From positions 1 to 64,000 of the forward strand of contig JBEWZL010000079.1 of NCBI GenBank assembly GCA_045837725.1: a stretch of 64,000 bases of DNA, given 5' to 3'. Source of the stretch: Vermamoeba vermiformis. Lineage: Eukaryota > Tubulinea > Echinamoebida. This document shows, in pieces, positions 21,701 through 33,223 of the stretch; position 1 is the stretch's first letter, and the number at the start of each line of letters is the position of its first letter. The position numbers were made by a program, and so were the translations under genes. The notes under the pieces are model-generated. The model was not told where the DNA came from, made no database searches, and worked only from the letters and a program-made list of their open reading frames with translations.

Positions 21701-22628
21701 AGCAAAAAAATCGTCAATTCCTTGTTGAACACTCTGAACGGATGGCTTGAAGTAGATGTCGATCCCTGTACTACATTAGTTATGTGTCGCAAAAACAATA
21801 CGTACAGTTGATCTGCTCCACTCTTCCGTCGTTCACTTGGGTAGAATTTTCATCAAATATCGCCGTACTGAATTGGATAGCTAGTTCTCGCCGCGAATCT
21901 ACCAAATTTAACAAATCTTGTAACAATAGGGTAGCGTCTTGTTGTCCAGCTTGCACAATTGTTCGTACATTAGAATTGATAGCGAGAGTAGTTGCTAGTC
22001 TTTCAAACAGAACTGCAGCATCGACCGGTTGGCTTTGTTCAATGAATTTGAGTAAATACTCGTTGACTAGCATTGCAATCTCGGTAGTTGACTGTTCAAA
22101 CAGTTGCCGTAGACACGGGACCTTTGCAATAAGTACCAAGCATACGTGCAGAAAACAACGAACACTTGGGTTAACAAACCCAAATTTAAACAGCGGAGAC
22201 TATCGCAGAAAATTAGGATTACACTGCACAAGATTATTATTCTTACCTCAAATTCAAATGGATATAATTGTATCTTTCCTATCTTATGCGAAGTAAAATT
22301 GCCTCTATTTTTTGGCTGGCTGTAAATTTGTTAGCACAGAAGACAGATCGACCGTCGAATTTTCTTACTTTAAAATGTTATTAATGATCGCAATAAATTC
22401 ATCTTTTGCTATATTGCCGTGATATGCTTCGTAGACCCAGTGAATGTCGCCCATTGAGAGACCACGCTCATTTGTTTCGTGGAAGTGGATCAACGACTGC
22501 ATGACATTTGGAGAAGCTATAAAACGTTGTAGATCGGTGTCTGAAGATACGACACATTAAAAATAAATTTTTAATAGCGCAAATAACATAGCCTTACCCG
22601 AAAAGACACGAACAAGCGACATCTGCAT
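18752..22628 (-). CDS. USP-like domain fused in frame to piggyBac transposase domain
   Basis: Read from 22628, about 1,090 residues over roughly a dozen exons. Residues about 90-360 look like a ubiquitin-specific protease: GFVNPSVRCFLHV (Cys box, Cys near 107), QQDATLLLQDLL, LLLIRINRF, YGVIWHDGKTRNNGHYGVVV (His box), WNNYNDAKVTR and VRSASAVVYIKQAE. The next exons stay in frame through a basic linker (MQTRKRKISV, PPKKK) into a piggyBac transposase at about 450-1,089: LTLPEFDIFIAIGI, MGRDRFEQIMHYFHF, ITFDET, QQFIPSKPHPNG, VIITDSKWG, RDNNAIMNLYSN, and a C-terminal Cys-rich zinc-binding end (CLTCNP, CWKCSS, CSTCKNTH). The three catalytic Asp positions are present. No stop lies between the halves and all junctions use host-type introns. 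Either a domesticated transposase was captured by a USP gene, or MQTRKRK is a second start. Catalytic USP residues around Cys are atypical. Confidence 0.72.
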
Positions 22629-22769
22629 CCAAAAAAAATAGTACCTTAGTATTGGCTAAAAAATGTAGTAAATTACTCTAGAACGTCCAAATTTAATTGA
22701 GATTTTCGCCGTTTAGGTAAAATAAAAAATATGAAAATTCGATGACAAATTAGGATCGGGTTCATTTAC

Positions 22770-22853
22770 CCTACTGAAGGCCGGCAATTGGTGGTATCTT
22801 GCAACAACATAAGCATCGAACTGGTTCAAAACAGAAAATGGCGAATTACTGCA
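22770..22853 (-). CDS. orphan coding-like exon between the two genes
   Basis: A strong acceptor (CTTTTTCTGCAG) at about 22854 is followed by an open stretch reading SPFSVLNQFDAYVVARYHQL, then a GGGTAAAT donor. Joined to an acceptor at about 22675 (TTTTTTAG), it continues in frame to PILRYYFFWMQMSLVRVFS of the USP-like gene. Its own start is not visible and its phase needs an upstream exon. That would have to come from inside the last exon of the preceding gene. Confidence 0.4.
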
Positions 22854-22876
22854 GAAAAAGCACGTGAGTATTTATT

Positions 22877-25703
22877 TCAAGGAATTCCATCGAGATCACT
22901 CAGCTGGTTGAAAGCGGCAATGAATGCATTGGGATCGAACTCAGGAACTTCAAAAAGTCCAAGCGAGCAAAGCAACACTTCATAATGGAGCTGTAGGTAC
23001 TGTAGCACCAGATCCAGTGGCTGCTCGCCAAATATTGTCGCCATAGCAAGCCCGCCTGCGTCACTTAACTCTAACTCATCCACGACACCGGCAACTCGTT
23101 GGTACAATTCGCAAACTTGGACCAGCAATGGATCTGCGAAACTCAGTGTCAACAAAGTGCATGATAAAAATGACTCCTCTTACTGATCGTTGGTACTGAA
23201 TGAGCCAAGGGGTGTTCGCGTAGGAATTTATGACGATTGAATAGCTCAAATGTGTAGAACGGCTCGACGGAGAATTCAGTGTATGCATCCAGGTTCACTC
23301 GACGAACAAACCACGTGCCTAATGAATCATTACACAAATTGACACAGTGCGAAAGTTGCTTACCGATGAATTGGAAGACATCTTCTTGATATTCAACCGC
23401 AATTTCGAGAGGAAGACAGTGATAACAATTGAGCCGCACCATGTCATTCCTTGCTGAATCTGCCCCGCGATTGACGACAAATGAGCCATCAATCATCGTG
23501 CCGCCCGCCCCACCAACTGTTATAACCCCCTCGCGCCAATTACTCCAATTATTACCAGGGAAATTTTTCCGAAGTAACATCGACGTACAACCTGGAGTGA
23601 ATTAATCCATCGCGCCGTTTAATTTGCAGAATTGGAATTACCTATTTGACTGAGGCCATTAAAGGAGGAGTCTATTGTTAAGCCACCAGTAAATTCTGCT
23701 TTGGCCAAATCGAACTTGGAATACAGCTCCCCAACCTGAGCTTTCGTTATTTTGATTGAAGTGATTAAACGTCAAGATTGTCACTTACTTTAAGATGTTT
23801 TCTCGGGCCGAAGATACATGATTTACCAACGGCACATTCATGCAACTGCTCGATGAGCAAAACTTTGCAAGACGCACAATACAACAGTTGATTGTTGTGC
23901 AAAAGCAAGTGAGCAAACGCCCAACAACCTCCGGTGGGGAAAAATATATCAATCAAAGGCTTAATAGGTTCCGTATTCCGAGCCAGTCCACTGCGCGAGA
24001 GTTTTCGTTTCTTGGCATTTGTCGAAGGCCGCAGTGCTCGCCTCCACTGCATTAGCTTTTGTTTGTTGGTTGTCCAGGTCGACAAAGAATAACCAAGAGT
24101 TGTATTTGCCTCTATAAAATAATTAGTGGAAGTACAGACCAAATATTAACAGCTTACCACAGTTGCGTTTCTCGGACTCGTAAATGTTTACATCTACATT
24201 ACGAATTGTCGCCACCCAACGTATAAATCTGGAATATACACCGACTACTCGATGTTTCAAGTATGATTGCATTCGTTTTGGTTGTAAAAGCATCATATTG
24301 TCCACGAGCGGAATGTCAACATCCCCTAAGCACAATGCATTAGAAATTAATTGTTGCGTAAACGGTAACGCACTCACGAGTCCCAGTCTGCGAACGCTCC
24401 TGCACCACAAAGCGCCACCCCGGTGGGGCATCACAGTTAGCCACCAATTCATCTGGATCTACGAAACCAGAGACCGTAAACACAACAACGTCTCTTGCAT
24501 TGCCCAAGTACTTGTCATCTAATTGATAAAATAAATACAAATGCAATAACAATAGTTTGTTGCGTACTATCAGCATGCGATCCCATGGCGGGGAATACTT
24601 CTCGGTTATTTGCCCGAGCTAGTTCTATGTCATCCTCCGATAAAGGCGGATAGGCAGTAAACATTACACAAGTTGAGTGACTGCAAAAGTAGCCAAAGTC
24701 GCGTAGTTTTCGGAATAGTAGCTGGATGCACTCGGGTGTTTGATTCGTAGAATCACGGTAGAAATTGCTTCATAGTAGTTGTTAGAATAAATAAAATTGA
24801 TATATTGAATCATACTTATAGGAGATACCGGTGCCTGTATTTCCGTACACTGCATACAGCCGTTTGGTAACTGCAGTCAACCGTTCATTGATCTTGCCCT
24901 CTGGTGAGAACAAAATGTCTTGGAACAGCGAGGATTTAAAGGATGAGTATTCAGACTCGTCAAAAAACTGGTGATAGACCAGAATATCAACGCCGAAAGC
25001 TGAGACCATTTCCGTAGCCCTGTGTCACGAGATCATTATAATTAACCCCACTGACGGTAATCTTACTTACGCAGGTAATTCAGTATGCGTACTCTCCTCA
25101 ATCAATTGTTCAAAGCAAGTAATAGGCTCGGAGTCAATAAAGGCGGTATCATTAAGGGTGTCGTAGATCGGTGAATCTAAAATTGTGACATTAGATTTAA
25201 TTGCTCAATACTATTTATCGATAAATACTTACCAATTTCAATTGGTTTTGTACAAATCAGGCTGCAGTTCCAAGTTAAAGAGTAGAACCGCTCTAAAACG
25301 CCATCTGAATTTTTCACCTTCAAATCGCCAGCAATTATCTGCTTTACGAACTCCTCAAGCTTGCCGTAGGGCATTGTAATATTGGGCTCCTCTGCTAAAA
25401 GGGTCGAGATTACCGCCCTAAAAACTAGCCGTTACTAATTAAGTTAATTTAATTAATTAAAATTTTAATTTACGCAACAAATTCCCAAAACTAATAAGAA
25501 ATAAATACGTACCTTAGAGGAATATTTTTCTTATTTTCTGGATCAATTTTGAATAAACGCCGAAAGGCTGCACCAACGATCTTGTTTTGGCTGGTGGCGG
25601 ACAAGCTAACCACCCTATAGTCATGGCGGACGCTAGACCGGTCAACAGAATTGTCCGGTCCGCATTCCACAACTCTAGTGTGCACATGTGTTGTCGCCTC
25701 CAT
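22877..25703 (-). CDS. large unrecognised protein upstream of the USP-piggyBac gene
   Basis: About 755 residues in roughly 12 exons, starting MEATTHVHTRVVECG and ending FNQLSDLDGIP with a TGA at 22877. Visible segments include MPYGKLEEFVKQIIAG, VDILVYHQFFDESEYSS, YLGNARDVVVFTVSG, a paired-Cys stretch (NNQLLYCASCKVLLIEQL, Cys spacing like a metal site) and CYHCLPLEIAVEYQEDVFQF. No catalytic motif or family is recognised. It lies on the same strand and only about 250 bases ahead of the USP-like start. A coding-looking exon (22770-22853) lies in that gap, so it may be the N-terminal half of one very large USP-type protein. As annotated it ends at an in-frame TGA. Confidence 0.6.
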
Positions 25704-26048
25704 CCAGAAACAGATAAATGGAAAAATTCGGGACTGTATTTTTGTCTACAAGATTTTACTCATACACACAACGATGGGTATAAATAATTCAACGTTGCGT
25801 ATGCCAAATTATGGAAAACACCATCTTACAACGGCAGATTTAGTGATCCTCACCCGATCTCCGCACCACCCTTCGCCATAAATTACTGTAAGCTTAGAAT
25901 AATTAAAATACCCTACCAAAAAATCAATGTTGCTAATAACCCGCTAAAATAATTGTCCCTTCAATATTTATAAATTTTTTTTCGTGCGCCGGGATCAAAG
26001 GGATATTATCAAGTCAGCCACAGCGCACACACGTTCAACGACACCAAT

Positions 26049-28398
26049 ATGCTCTATTATGGCTCATCAAGTGTTACGTCGGAACAATATGTATTAGGAG
26101 TGCCATCAGAGCCGTTCAGTGTTGGATTGGTGCTGCATCCGGAAAAAGTTCCCGCTCATAATGGCTTCTTTCTTCAATTTGACTGGAAACCTTCGAATTG
26201 CGCGCCTGGAAACTCATTTAATACCTCACTAAGAGCTGATGGGTAATTGAAGTTCGATTAGTTCAAAGATCTAATTTTAGTTTTAGATTCGCAATTGTTT
26301 TTCTGAAAGACTTGCCCACGAATGAGCAAGTAGAACAATCTATTGGTACTCTTGGTATTGGAAGAGTACCGAATACATATTCATTCGGCTATGTATCAAC
26401 TTACAATGAGTTTTACGTTTGTCGTTGGTGAGTGTTGTCGGATTCGGTTCGAACAAAAGGCTTATCTTTCTCTGTAATAGGAATGATCCCTTGCCGATAG
26501 TGCAAAAACCGGGAATACTCCGCAAAGTGTGTCAAGTGTTTCCTTATTCTGATTTCCCAATGACTTGTGGCGATGCTTGGCATTTTGACCTTGTTCTCGA
26601 ATACAATCAGCTCTCAGTAAGTGATTATAACTGCCATAAGACTAGTTTATTTAATCGATATTGTTTAGTGGATTGGCGACGGTGGCGTGATATATTCAAT
26701 TCCGTTTGAAATGGATCCCGTTGATTATTTCATTGGACTGAGTTTCGGAAACGATAATTATTACCAACAACAAGAATTAATAGAAGCCATGTATTACCAC
26801 GTTGAGAAGACAACACAATTCGATGTAATTGAATCGAATTTAACCGGAGACTTCAGATTTTGCGGATCTGCCGAACCTCTCGAACAATCGATTAAACTGA
26901 TTAACAATGGAGATAATGAATACGGACTGGCAATCCTCGTATCCGCGTAAGAGTGCTCAACTATTATTTCAGTACCGAACCTAATTTACTAATTTGACAC
27001 GTGTCACTCAGATTCTCTTTCTTCTTTTCTTCTCGTGACATGCCAGATTGTGTCCCGCACGACAACTTAAGACTTGATGGCACCGGGTTCCCCCGCATTG
27101 ATGCTTTTGCTTATTCCGCGTACGATCAAAAGTTCTACATTTGCGATTGGTTAGTAGCGCCATCGACAACAACATGATATTCAACTTAGTTTAATAGGAA
27201 CGGACCCAATCAGACCACTCCTTGTACGCCTGTTCTGGCTGTGAGCAGAGGGTTCATTCATTGCGAATCAACTTACAACTTCATTTTATACTTTCAAAAC
27301 GGCGTACTCAACGTAAGTACTGTTTCTTCAGAATAGTAGCGATCTTGTGCAAGCTAATCTTACTGACCGTTTAGGTGTACCTCAACGACGCTCCGTTTTT
27401 TACTGCCAATCTCAACTTTGAAGAGGAAGCTTATTACGCTGGATTCGCGGCCAGCTCTGGCAACATTGATCGCCATTGCCGCCAGGTCATCTCCAATTGG
27501 ACGATGAACACTGACTTGAGTTCAGTGAATCTCACCGAGTATCTCCCGCCTGTCAGTCCGCCCGTCACTCCGCCAACCGATGCACCTGTCACTCCGCCAG
27601 TCACACCCCCTGTCACGCCTGCACCAAAGTTTGTGTTCTTGAATAGTGCAAGACTGGTCAACCAAACTTTCAGAATAATGTTCGGATCTGGCATGATGTA
27701 TCACTCTGAGCCGTTGAACGCGCTGGACCAAGTCGCTTTTGCATCAAGTTTTACTTGGACTCCAACGAACTGCGATTCAGTCTATAATGGTGCTGATGGG
27801 TGGGCCTTACATTTTTTTGTGACACGTGTCAGTGAACTAACGGATCTGTCGTCTTAGATGGGCGTTTTTCCTGACGAAGAACATTCCGACATTAGAACAA
27901 GTGCAAAGTTCAGGTGGTGGTCAGCTTGGAATTCAACAGGTTCCAAATGTAACAATGGTTGCTTACAGCGCTACTTTCAATGAGTTCTGGTTCGCGAACT
28001 GGTATGAAATTTCACGCTTCTTGAACTTTCACGAACTTAAATAGTCATTAATGAATATATAATAGGACAACGCCCCTTCTTGATCTTCATTGGCAGTCAG
28101 TTCGTACACCTGTCAATGGTCCGAAATACACTTGCGGAGGCTCATTCAACTTCACGATATCTTACGATCAGCCTACCTTAAAGGTACGTACTTGCATTTG
28201 TATCGTTAAGCGCTTCCGAGAATTGAGAATGATTTTATCTTGTAGATGCGTCTCAACAACGAAGTTGTACTTTCGACAGAATTCATTCTCGACCAATCAA
28301 CACCTTATTACTTAGGTTTATCCGGCGGTACAGGCGGCGGATACTTCGTTCAAGATTTTACGAACTGGTCCATCGCCCGTCCTTCTCCGCTAATTTGA
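26049..28398 (+). CDS. secreted three-module L-type-lectin-like protein, copy 1
   Basis: Paralogue of 28898-31438 with the same exon order. It carries repeated legume-lectin-like modules: MLYYGSSS, GLVLHPEKVPAHNGFFLQFDW, FASSFTWTPTNCDS, then an ADG-type exon start, WAFFLTKNIPTLEQVQ, GGQLGIQQVPNVTMV, and the last strand block with GLSGGTGGGYF ending before TGA 28396-28398. A Pro/Thr linker (about 27545-27630, PPVTPP repeats) separates modules two and three. The family binds sugars through Asp/Asn and a metal. Unlike copy 2, no signal peptide is seen before 26049, although the frame is open back to about 25985, so the 5' exon is missing or unrecognised. One intron holds TGACACGTGTCA close to the acceptor (26995) and another near the donor (27820). 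Confidence 0.72.
26995..27006. repeat. TGACACGTGTCA palindrome
   Basis: Exact palindrome in an intron of lectin-like copy 1, immediately before its acceptor. Confidence 0.75.
27820..27831. repeat. TGACACGTGTCA palindrome
   Basis: Exact palindrome in a second intron of lectin-like copy 1, followed by AGTGAACTAACGGATCTG. Confidence 0.75.
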
Positions 28399-28529
28399 AC
28401 AACGTAGCACTATTTGCCACGAGCAGTTAGAGAATTTTACAGTGTAATATATGATATATTGTCAGTCGCGAAATACAACCGAACTCTTTATATTTTTAAG
28501 TCCGATTTAATAGTCGACCTAAAAATTTG

Positions 28530-28701
28530 ATTGGCTGTCAGTCAACGGTCCGTAAAACACTTGCGGAGGCTCGTTCAACTTCGCTATAACTTGCGATCAG
28601 TCTACATTAAAGGTAAGTCTATATACAACCGTATTTACGCGTTTCCGATCAATCAGTCAAGATTTTACAAACTGGTCATTTGTCAGTCCTGCTTTGAGCT
28701 A
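28530..28701 (+). pseudogene. relic of the last lectin-like exons
   Basis: This piece closely repeats the end of copy 1 (about 28095-28390). GTCAATGGTCCGAAATACAC becomes GTCAACGGTCCGTAAAACAC, followed by CTTGCGGAGGCTC and the CAAGATTTTACAAACTGG block. Much of the exon between is gone. It lies between the two full-length genes, so it is probably left from an extra tandem copy. Confidence 0.75.
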
Positions 28702-28897
28702 GATCTGTTAATGTCAAATACGATAACTGGTAAAAGAAGGTTTATCGTTCGATATTGATCAAAAATACGAAGCATAATTCGATATGCAACTTCATCGGGT
28801 TTTTTCTCCGACAAGACTGACAAAAAGTGCACGCAAAACTTTTCGTTCACAACTTTTATCAATAAAGGCCAGCCATACTACCACAACTCTTTATAAA

Positions 28898-31438
28898 ATG
28901 AAGTTGAATAGGTATTTAATTGTATCTCTACTGGCCTTGTTCTCCGCCGTGCTCTGTACGTGGAATTTTGACCCGCAGATCATCCAAACGAGAAATGACG
29001 ACACTTCGCTACTTTACTACGGAGGATCGAGCCCCAATAGCGATTACTTCATAGAAGGCGTACAGCCAGAACCCTATAATACTGGCTTGGTCCTCTATCC
29101 AACAAAGCTGCCAGTAAGAGAAGGATTTTATCTAGAGTTCGATTGGCTTCAGAGGCCCCTTTCTGCAAGAAACTCTTCATTGACGGCATTTGGCGGCAAC
29201 GGGTAATACATATATACATTATTCAATTTTATTGAATTGACCTAATTTTGGCCTGATCAGATTTGCTGCAATTTTTCTTAAAGATCTGCCCACGAATGAG
29301 CAAGTAAAGAGTTCCGTTGGTACTCTCGGAGTAGGCAGAGTGCCTAATGCTTACGTTATGGGGTATTCTGCAACTTACAACGAGTTCTATGTTTGCCACT
29401 GGTATGTGTTGTCGGATTCACTCAGGACAAGCATGATAATAATAATTGTAATAGGACCGAGGCGTTACCGATAGTACAAACACCAGCATTTCTCCGCAGC
29501 TACTGCAACGTCATTCCTTATCAGCACACACTGACATGTAACGTCACTGCTTGCTCGTTTTATGTCAGATCGTATTACGACTACATCGAGGTAAGGTCAC
29601 GGCAAGATAACAATATTATATATGACTATTAATACATTATTTAATAGGTTTCGTTGACAACCATGCAAAACGTGTTGTTTAGAGCTCCTTGGTCGATGGA
29701 TTCGGAGGAGGATTATTACGTGGGCTTCAGCTTTGGAAACGACAATTACTACAACTATCAACAACACGAAGGATTTGTGTACTATTATAGAGAACTCCGA
29801 ACCAACTTTGACTCTTCGCAAGATCTGAACACCCAAATTTTTCAAGTGGAAACTTGCGGCCTTGTATCTCGATTCAATCCTTTTAGACTGACCTCTGGCA
29901 CTGATCAATTTGGCAGCTCTAATCTTATTTATGTGGTTCGTACGCACAACGGCTTTGTTACTAAATATACTTGGACTCCAACGACCTGCGACGAATTCGG
30001 CATTGGCGGAGACGGGTGCGTAAAAAAGTGGAAATTTCGTTGAATATGATACTTATCGCTTTGATTTGTTTAGGTTTTCGTTCTTCTTATCAAAATATGA
30101 TCCCGAGTGCGCTACGGATACTATTGCAAATTTTCCAAATATAACCGCTGTAACTTATTCAGCTGCCAAAGACCTATTTTGGGTTTGTCAATGGTACGGT
30201 TAACTAAATATAATATTATATTAATTATAACTGTTTGTTCTGTAGGGAAAAACCGATTGGTCAGTTCGATGATTCTTCCGCATGTGTTTCTGCTGCCAAT
30301 CCTTTGCCGCGACTCGGCTGTGGCAATTCTTACAACTTTGTCGTTTATTTTGCTAATAATGCTCTGAGCGTAAGTTAACCTCCGTAGTTTCTATACCTAT
30401 ATTTAATTCTAATGAGAATTACGGTTCAGGTTTTTGTTGACAACACGTTGATTTTGACGACGCCGTTCAGCATGGAGGATCGGCCGTACTTCCCTGGCTT
30501 TGCTGGCACCACGGCCTCGCCGTTCTATTTTGAGCAGTACATCACAAATTGGGTCATTGAAACTGATTTGAGCGTGGCGAATCTGTCCGACTATCTTCCT
30601 GCTTCTTTTATCACCCCACCTGTTGCCGATACTCCTTCTTTAGTGACGTTGGGCACCGCACAAAAAATCGGTCAAACGGTTCGATTGACCACTGGCGGCA
30701 GCGAATCAGGACTGGTCTATTTCTCGCAACCGATTGGTGGAAAGGATCTTCAGCCATTTGCGTCGAGCTTCACTTGGACCCCGACCAATTGCGACGCAGA
30801 ATACAACGGTGCTGACGGGTATTTTTTTAAACTCCGATTCGTATAATTTTAGATTTGAGTCTAATAGGATTTTTTTTACCTGCAGTTGGGCGTTCTTTTT
30901 GACGAAAAATGTTCCGACGTTGGAACAAGTCCAATCGTCATCAGGAGGCTTGCTCGGCATTCAAAACGTGCCTAATGTCGTAATGGCTGCTTACAGTGCC
31001 ACATACAACGAGTTCTGGATCTCGAATTGGTATGACAGACAATACTTTCCAAAAAAGATTAAGGTTAATAATATTAATATTTAAGGACCTTACCGTTCCC
31101 AGACAATTTCCATTGGGTCTCAGCGAATGCTCCCGTGTCTGGCCCGAAATACACGTGTGGTGGCATTTATACTTTTACCGTTGTATACTCTGAGCCGAAC
31201 TTGGAGGTACGTTACTCATCTAATACTATTGTTGTATTATACGCCATATATTACCGAAAATTTGATATTAACTCTGTTTTTTTACGGGCAGATCCGCCTC
31301 AATAATCAAGTCATGATTTCAGCCCAAGTTGATATTGACCAATCAACGCCTTATTACTTTGGTTTATCTGGTGGTACAGGCGGTGGATATTTCCAACAAG
31401 ATGTGACGAATTGGATCGTTGGTCGTCCTGTGTTTTAA
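28898..31438 (+). CDS. secreted three-module L-type-lectin-like protein, copy 2
   Basis: About 674 residues in ten exons. ATG 28898, just after TTTATAAA, starts a signal peptide (MKLNRYLIVSLLALFSAVLC). Three legume-lectin-like modules follow, each with a G-L-V-Y/L-Y-P strand, a W/TPTxC segment, an xADG-type motif (GIGGDG, YNGADG), WAFFLTKN and a P-N-V/I-x-A/G-Y-S-A-T-Y-N-E-F block. The end VDIDQSTPYYFGLSGGTGG is the closing strand typical of L-type lectins. No anchor is seen, so it is probably released or bound to glycans. A Cys pair recurs per module. It is adjacent to its paralogue, and both may take part in recognising prey, cyst wall or matrix sugars (inference). Confidence 0.78.
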
Positions 31439-31522
31439 ATTGAAGATCCACATCCGGTGACTTTTTCGTTCATTTTCATGTAGTTGGTTAGGAATGCATT
31501 GTTAGTAGTAGTAAACCAATTG

Positions 31523-33099
31523 TTAATAAGCCTTTATCTTCGGTTTCTTCCTAATGTAATCCCATATCGATTTGAAAAATCCTTTGCGAGATCTTGTTCG
31601 CAGTTTTGACGAGGCACCAAAGATCTCTTCTCTGAAACATTGAAATTTCAATTAGTCATCGTATTTAATATTACATTGATCATGTTATAGTATTATATGT
31701 ATTCACTAATACTTACTTTTTTAAGTATACGACCATAAAGTAAAAAAATACTACGCACACTAATAACATTATCACCAGCACCGTGTAAAGTGTTTTGCTG
31801 CTCTTATTTTTTCTCTAATAAGAATATGATTAATATTGTATAATAATATATGAGTACTTATGCTTACCCTTGCGCTACGATTGATTGCAAATTGATCCGC
31901 GCAATTTAATTTGTTGCAATACTGCTCGGTAAATAATTGCAATAATTCACCAGCGACTGGACTGGAGCCCATTGGAAAGCACGTGGACATGATATTCTAT
32001 TTAAATTCCAAGAAAAATAACGTTAGTACCGCTACAAAAATTTTACGCCAGATCCAACCTCAGATGTGGGTATGGATCAGTTTTTCGATTGGCAAATGAT
32101 AATATGATTGTGACATATATATAGTTTGTCTTATATGTACCTTGCAAACGACAGCTCGCTGAGCCAATGCCGCATCATTGCACCCTTCTCGTGCTTGTTT
32201 TGCGTGCCACGAGTCACAGCCAAGAATATCGCAATATTGACCGAGACATACTCCCTAATTAGGAAATATCGTTAAATTCCTATTATCCAAATAAAGAAAA
32301 GACTGTGCAAACGAGGAATAGGAATGAAAATGTTTTGTTGAAGTGGATCTTGGTGGATCTGGATGTACTTACGCGTGGCTCCAAATTGTCTATATGCTTA
32401 TTAATGAAGTGCTTCTCGAGGTACTGTTGATTTTCAAATACTTTAGGGCACATAGTACACTTGTTGTACACTTGAAGACCTCGACGGATCGTCGCCTTGG
32501 ATTCGAACTAAAAGAATTGTTACATACGCATAATAATTACTTAAAATACTAAAATAACCAATAATACAATTGTATTTACGTGTAATTCTTATTAAAAAGA
32601 AATTTTCAAAATAGGTACGGTAGAAGCGGATCACATCCCGCTGAAAATCGGATAATTTTCTAATTTATCACCAACCAAGTGGATATAATTACCTTCTTAA
32701 ATATATCATTGTCGTAATGGAATGGACAACTTGTTGGAATACTATAGCCATAGTCGTACACTACGTCATGAAATTCCTACGAAAAAACTTTCATTATTAT
32801 CAAGCGCTATTTATGCAATTCCATAATATTATAATTATACCTCTGCTAATATTTCACGTGCTTCTCGGGTCCAAGTTAAATTGCAATTCGGTGCAAGGAC
32901 GGATCTAAATAAAAAAATTATTTAAAATCTAAACGGAAAAGGAGAGTTATGGTATATCGCGGAATGTGCTTTACAATACCCCGAGAATATATTATATTAT
33001 TAATTGGACTTACTTGTCTTGAACAAATTGAGCACTAGATCCGGATGCCAAAAACGCAACCAAGCATAAGACAACCACAAAAATGCTACTGGTGCTCAT
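31523..33099 (-). CDS. signal-peptide C2H2 zinc-finger membrane protein
   Basis: Signal peptide (IFVVVLCLVAFLASGSSA), then WTREAREILAEEFHDVVYDYG and a C2H2 finger CTMCPKVFENQQYLEKHFINKH. Next come Cys-rich exons (GVCLGQYCDILGCDSW; EGCNDAALAQRAVVCK; STCFPMGSS; YCNKLNCADQF), a membrane helix (VLVIMLLVCVVFFYFMVVYL) and a basic tail. The order signal, C2H2, CLxxxC-x-x-x-x-CD block and CFP segment resembles a family of predicted secretory C2H2-like proteins known from plants (At5g63280-type). Its function is unknown. A finger facing the ER lumen is unlikely to bind DNA. The stop is at 31523. Confidence 0.68.
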
Positions 33100-33223
33100 G
33101 ATAGCAATAGAAAATTATATAATACCGAGTAATAAACAATAATAAAAGTTGAGTCGTGTTAGTTCATTTGCAAACGTGTTGTAAAACTAAATTTTTTCAG
33201 TCACGCGAACAGATCACTACAAG

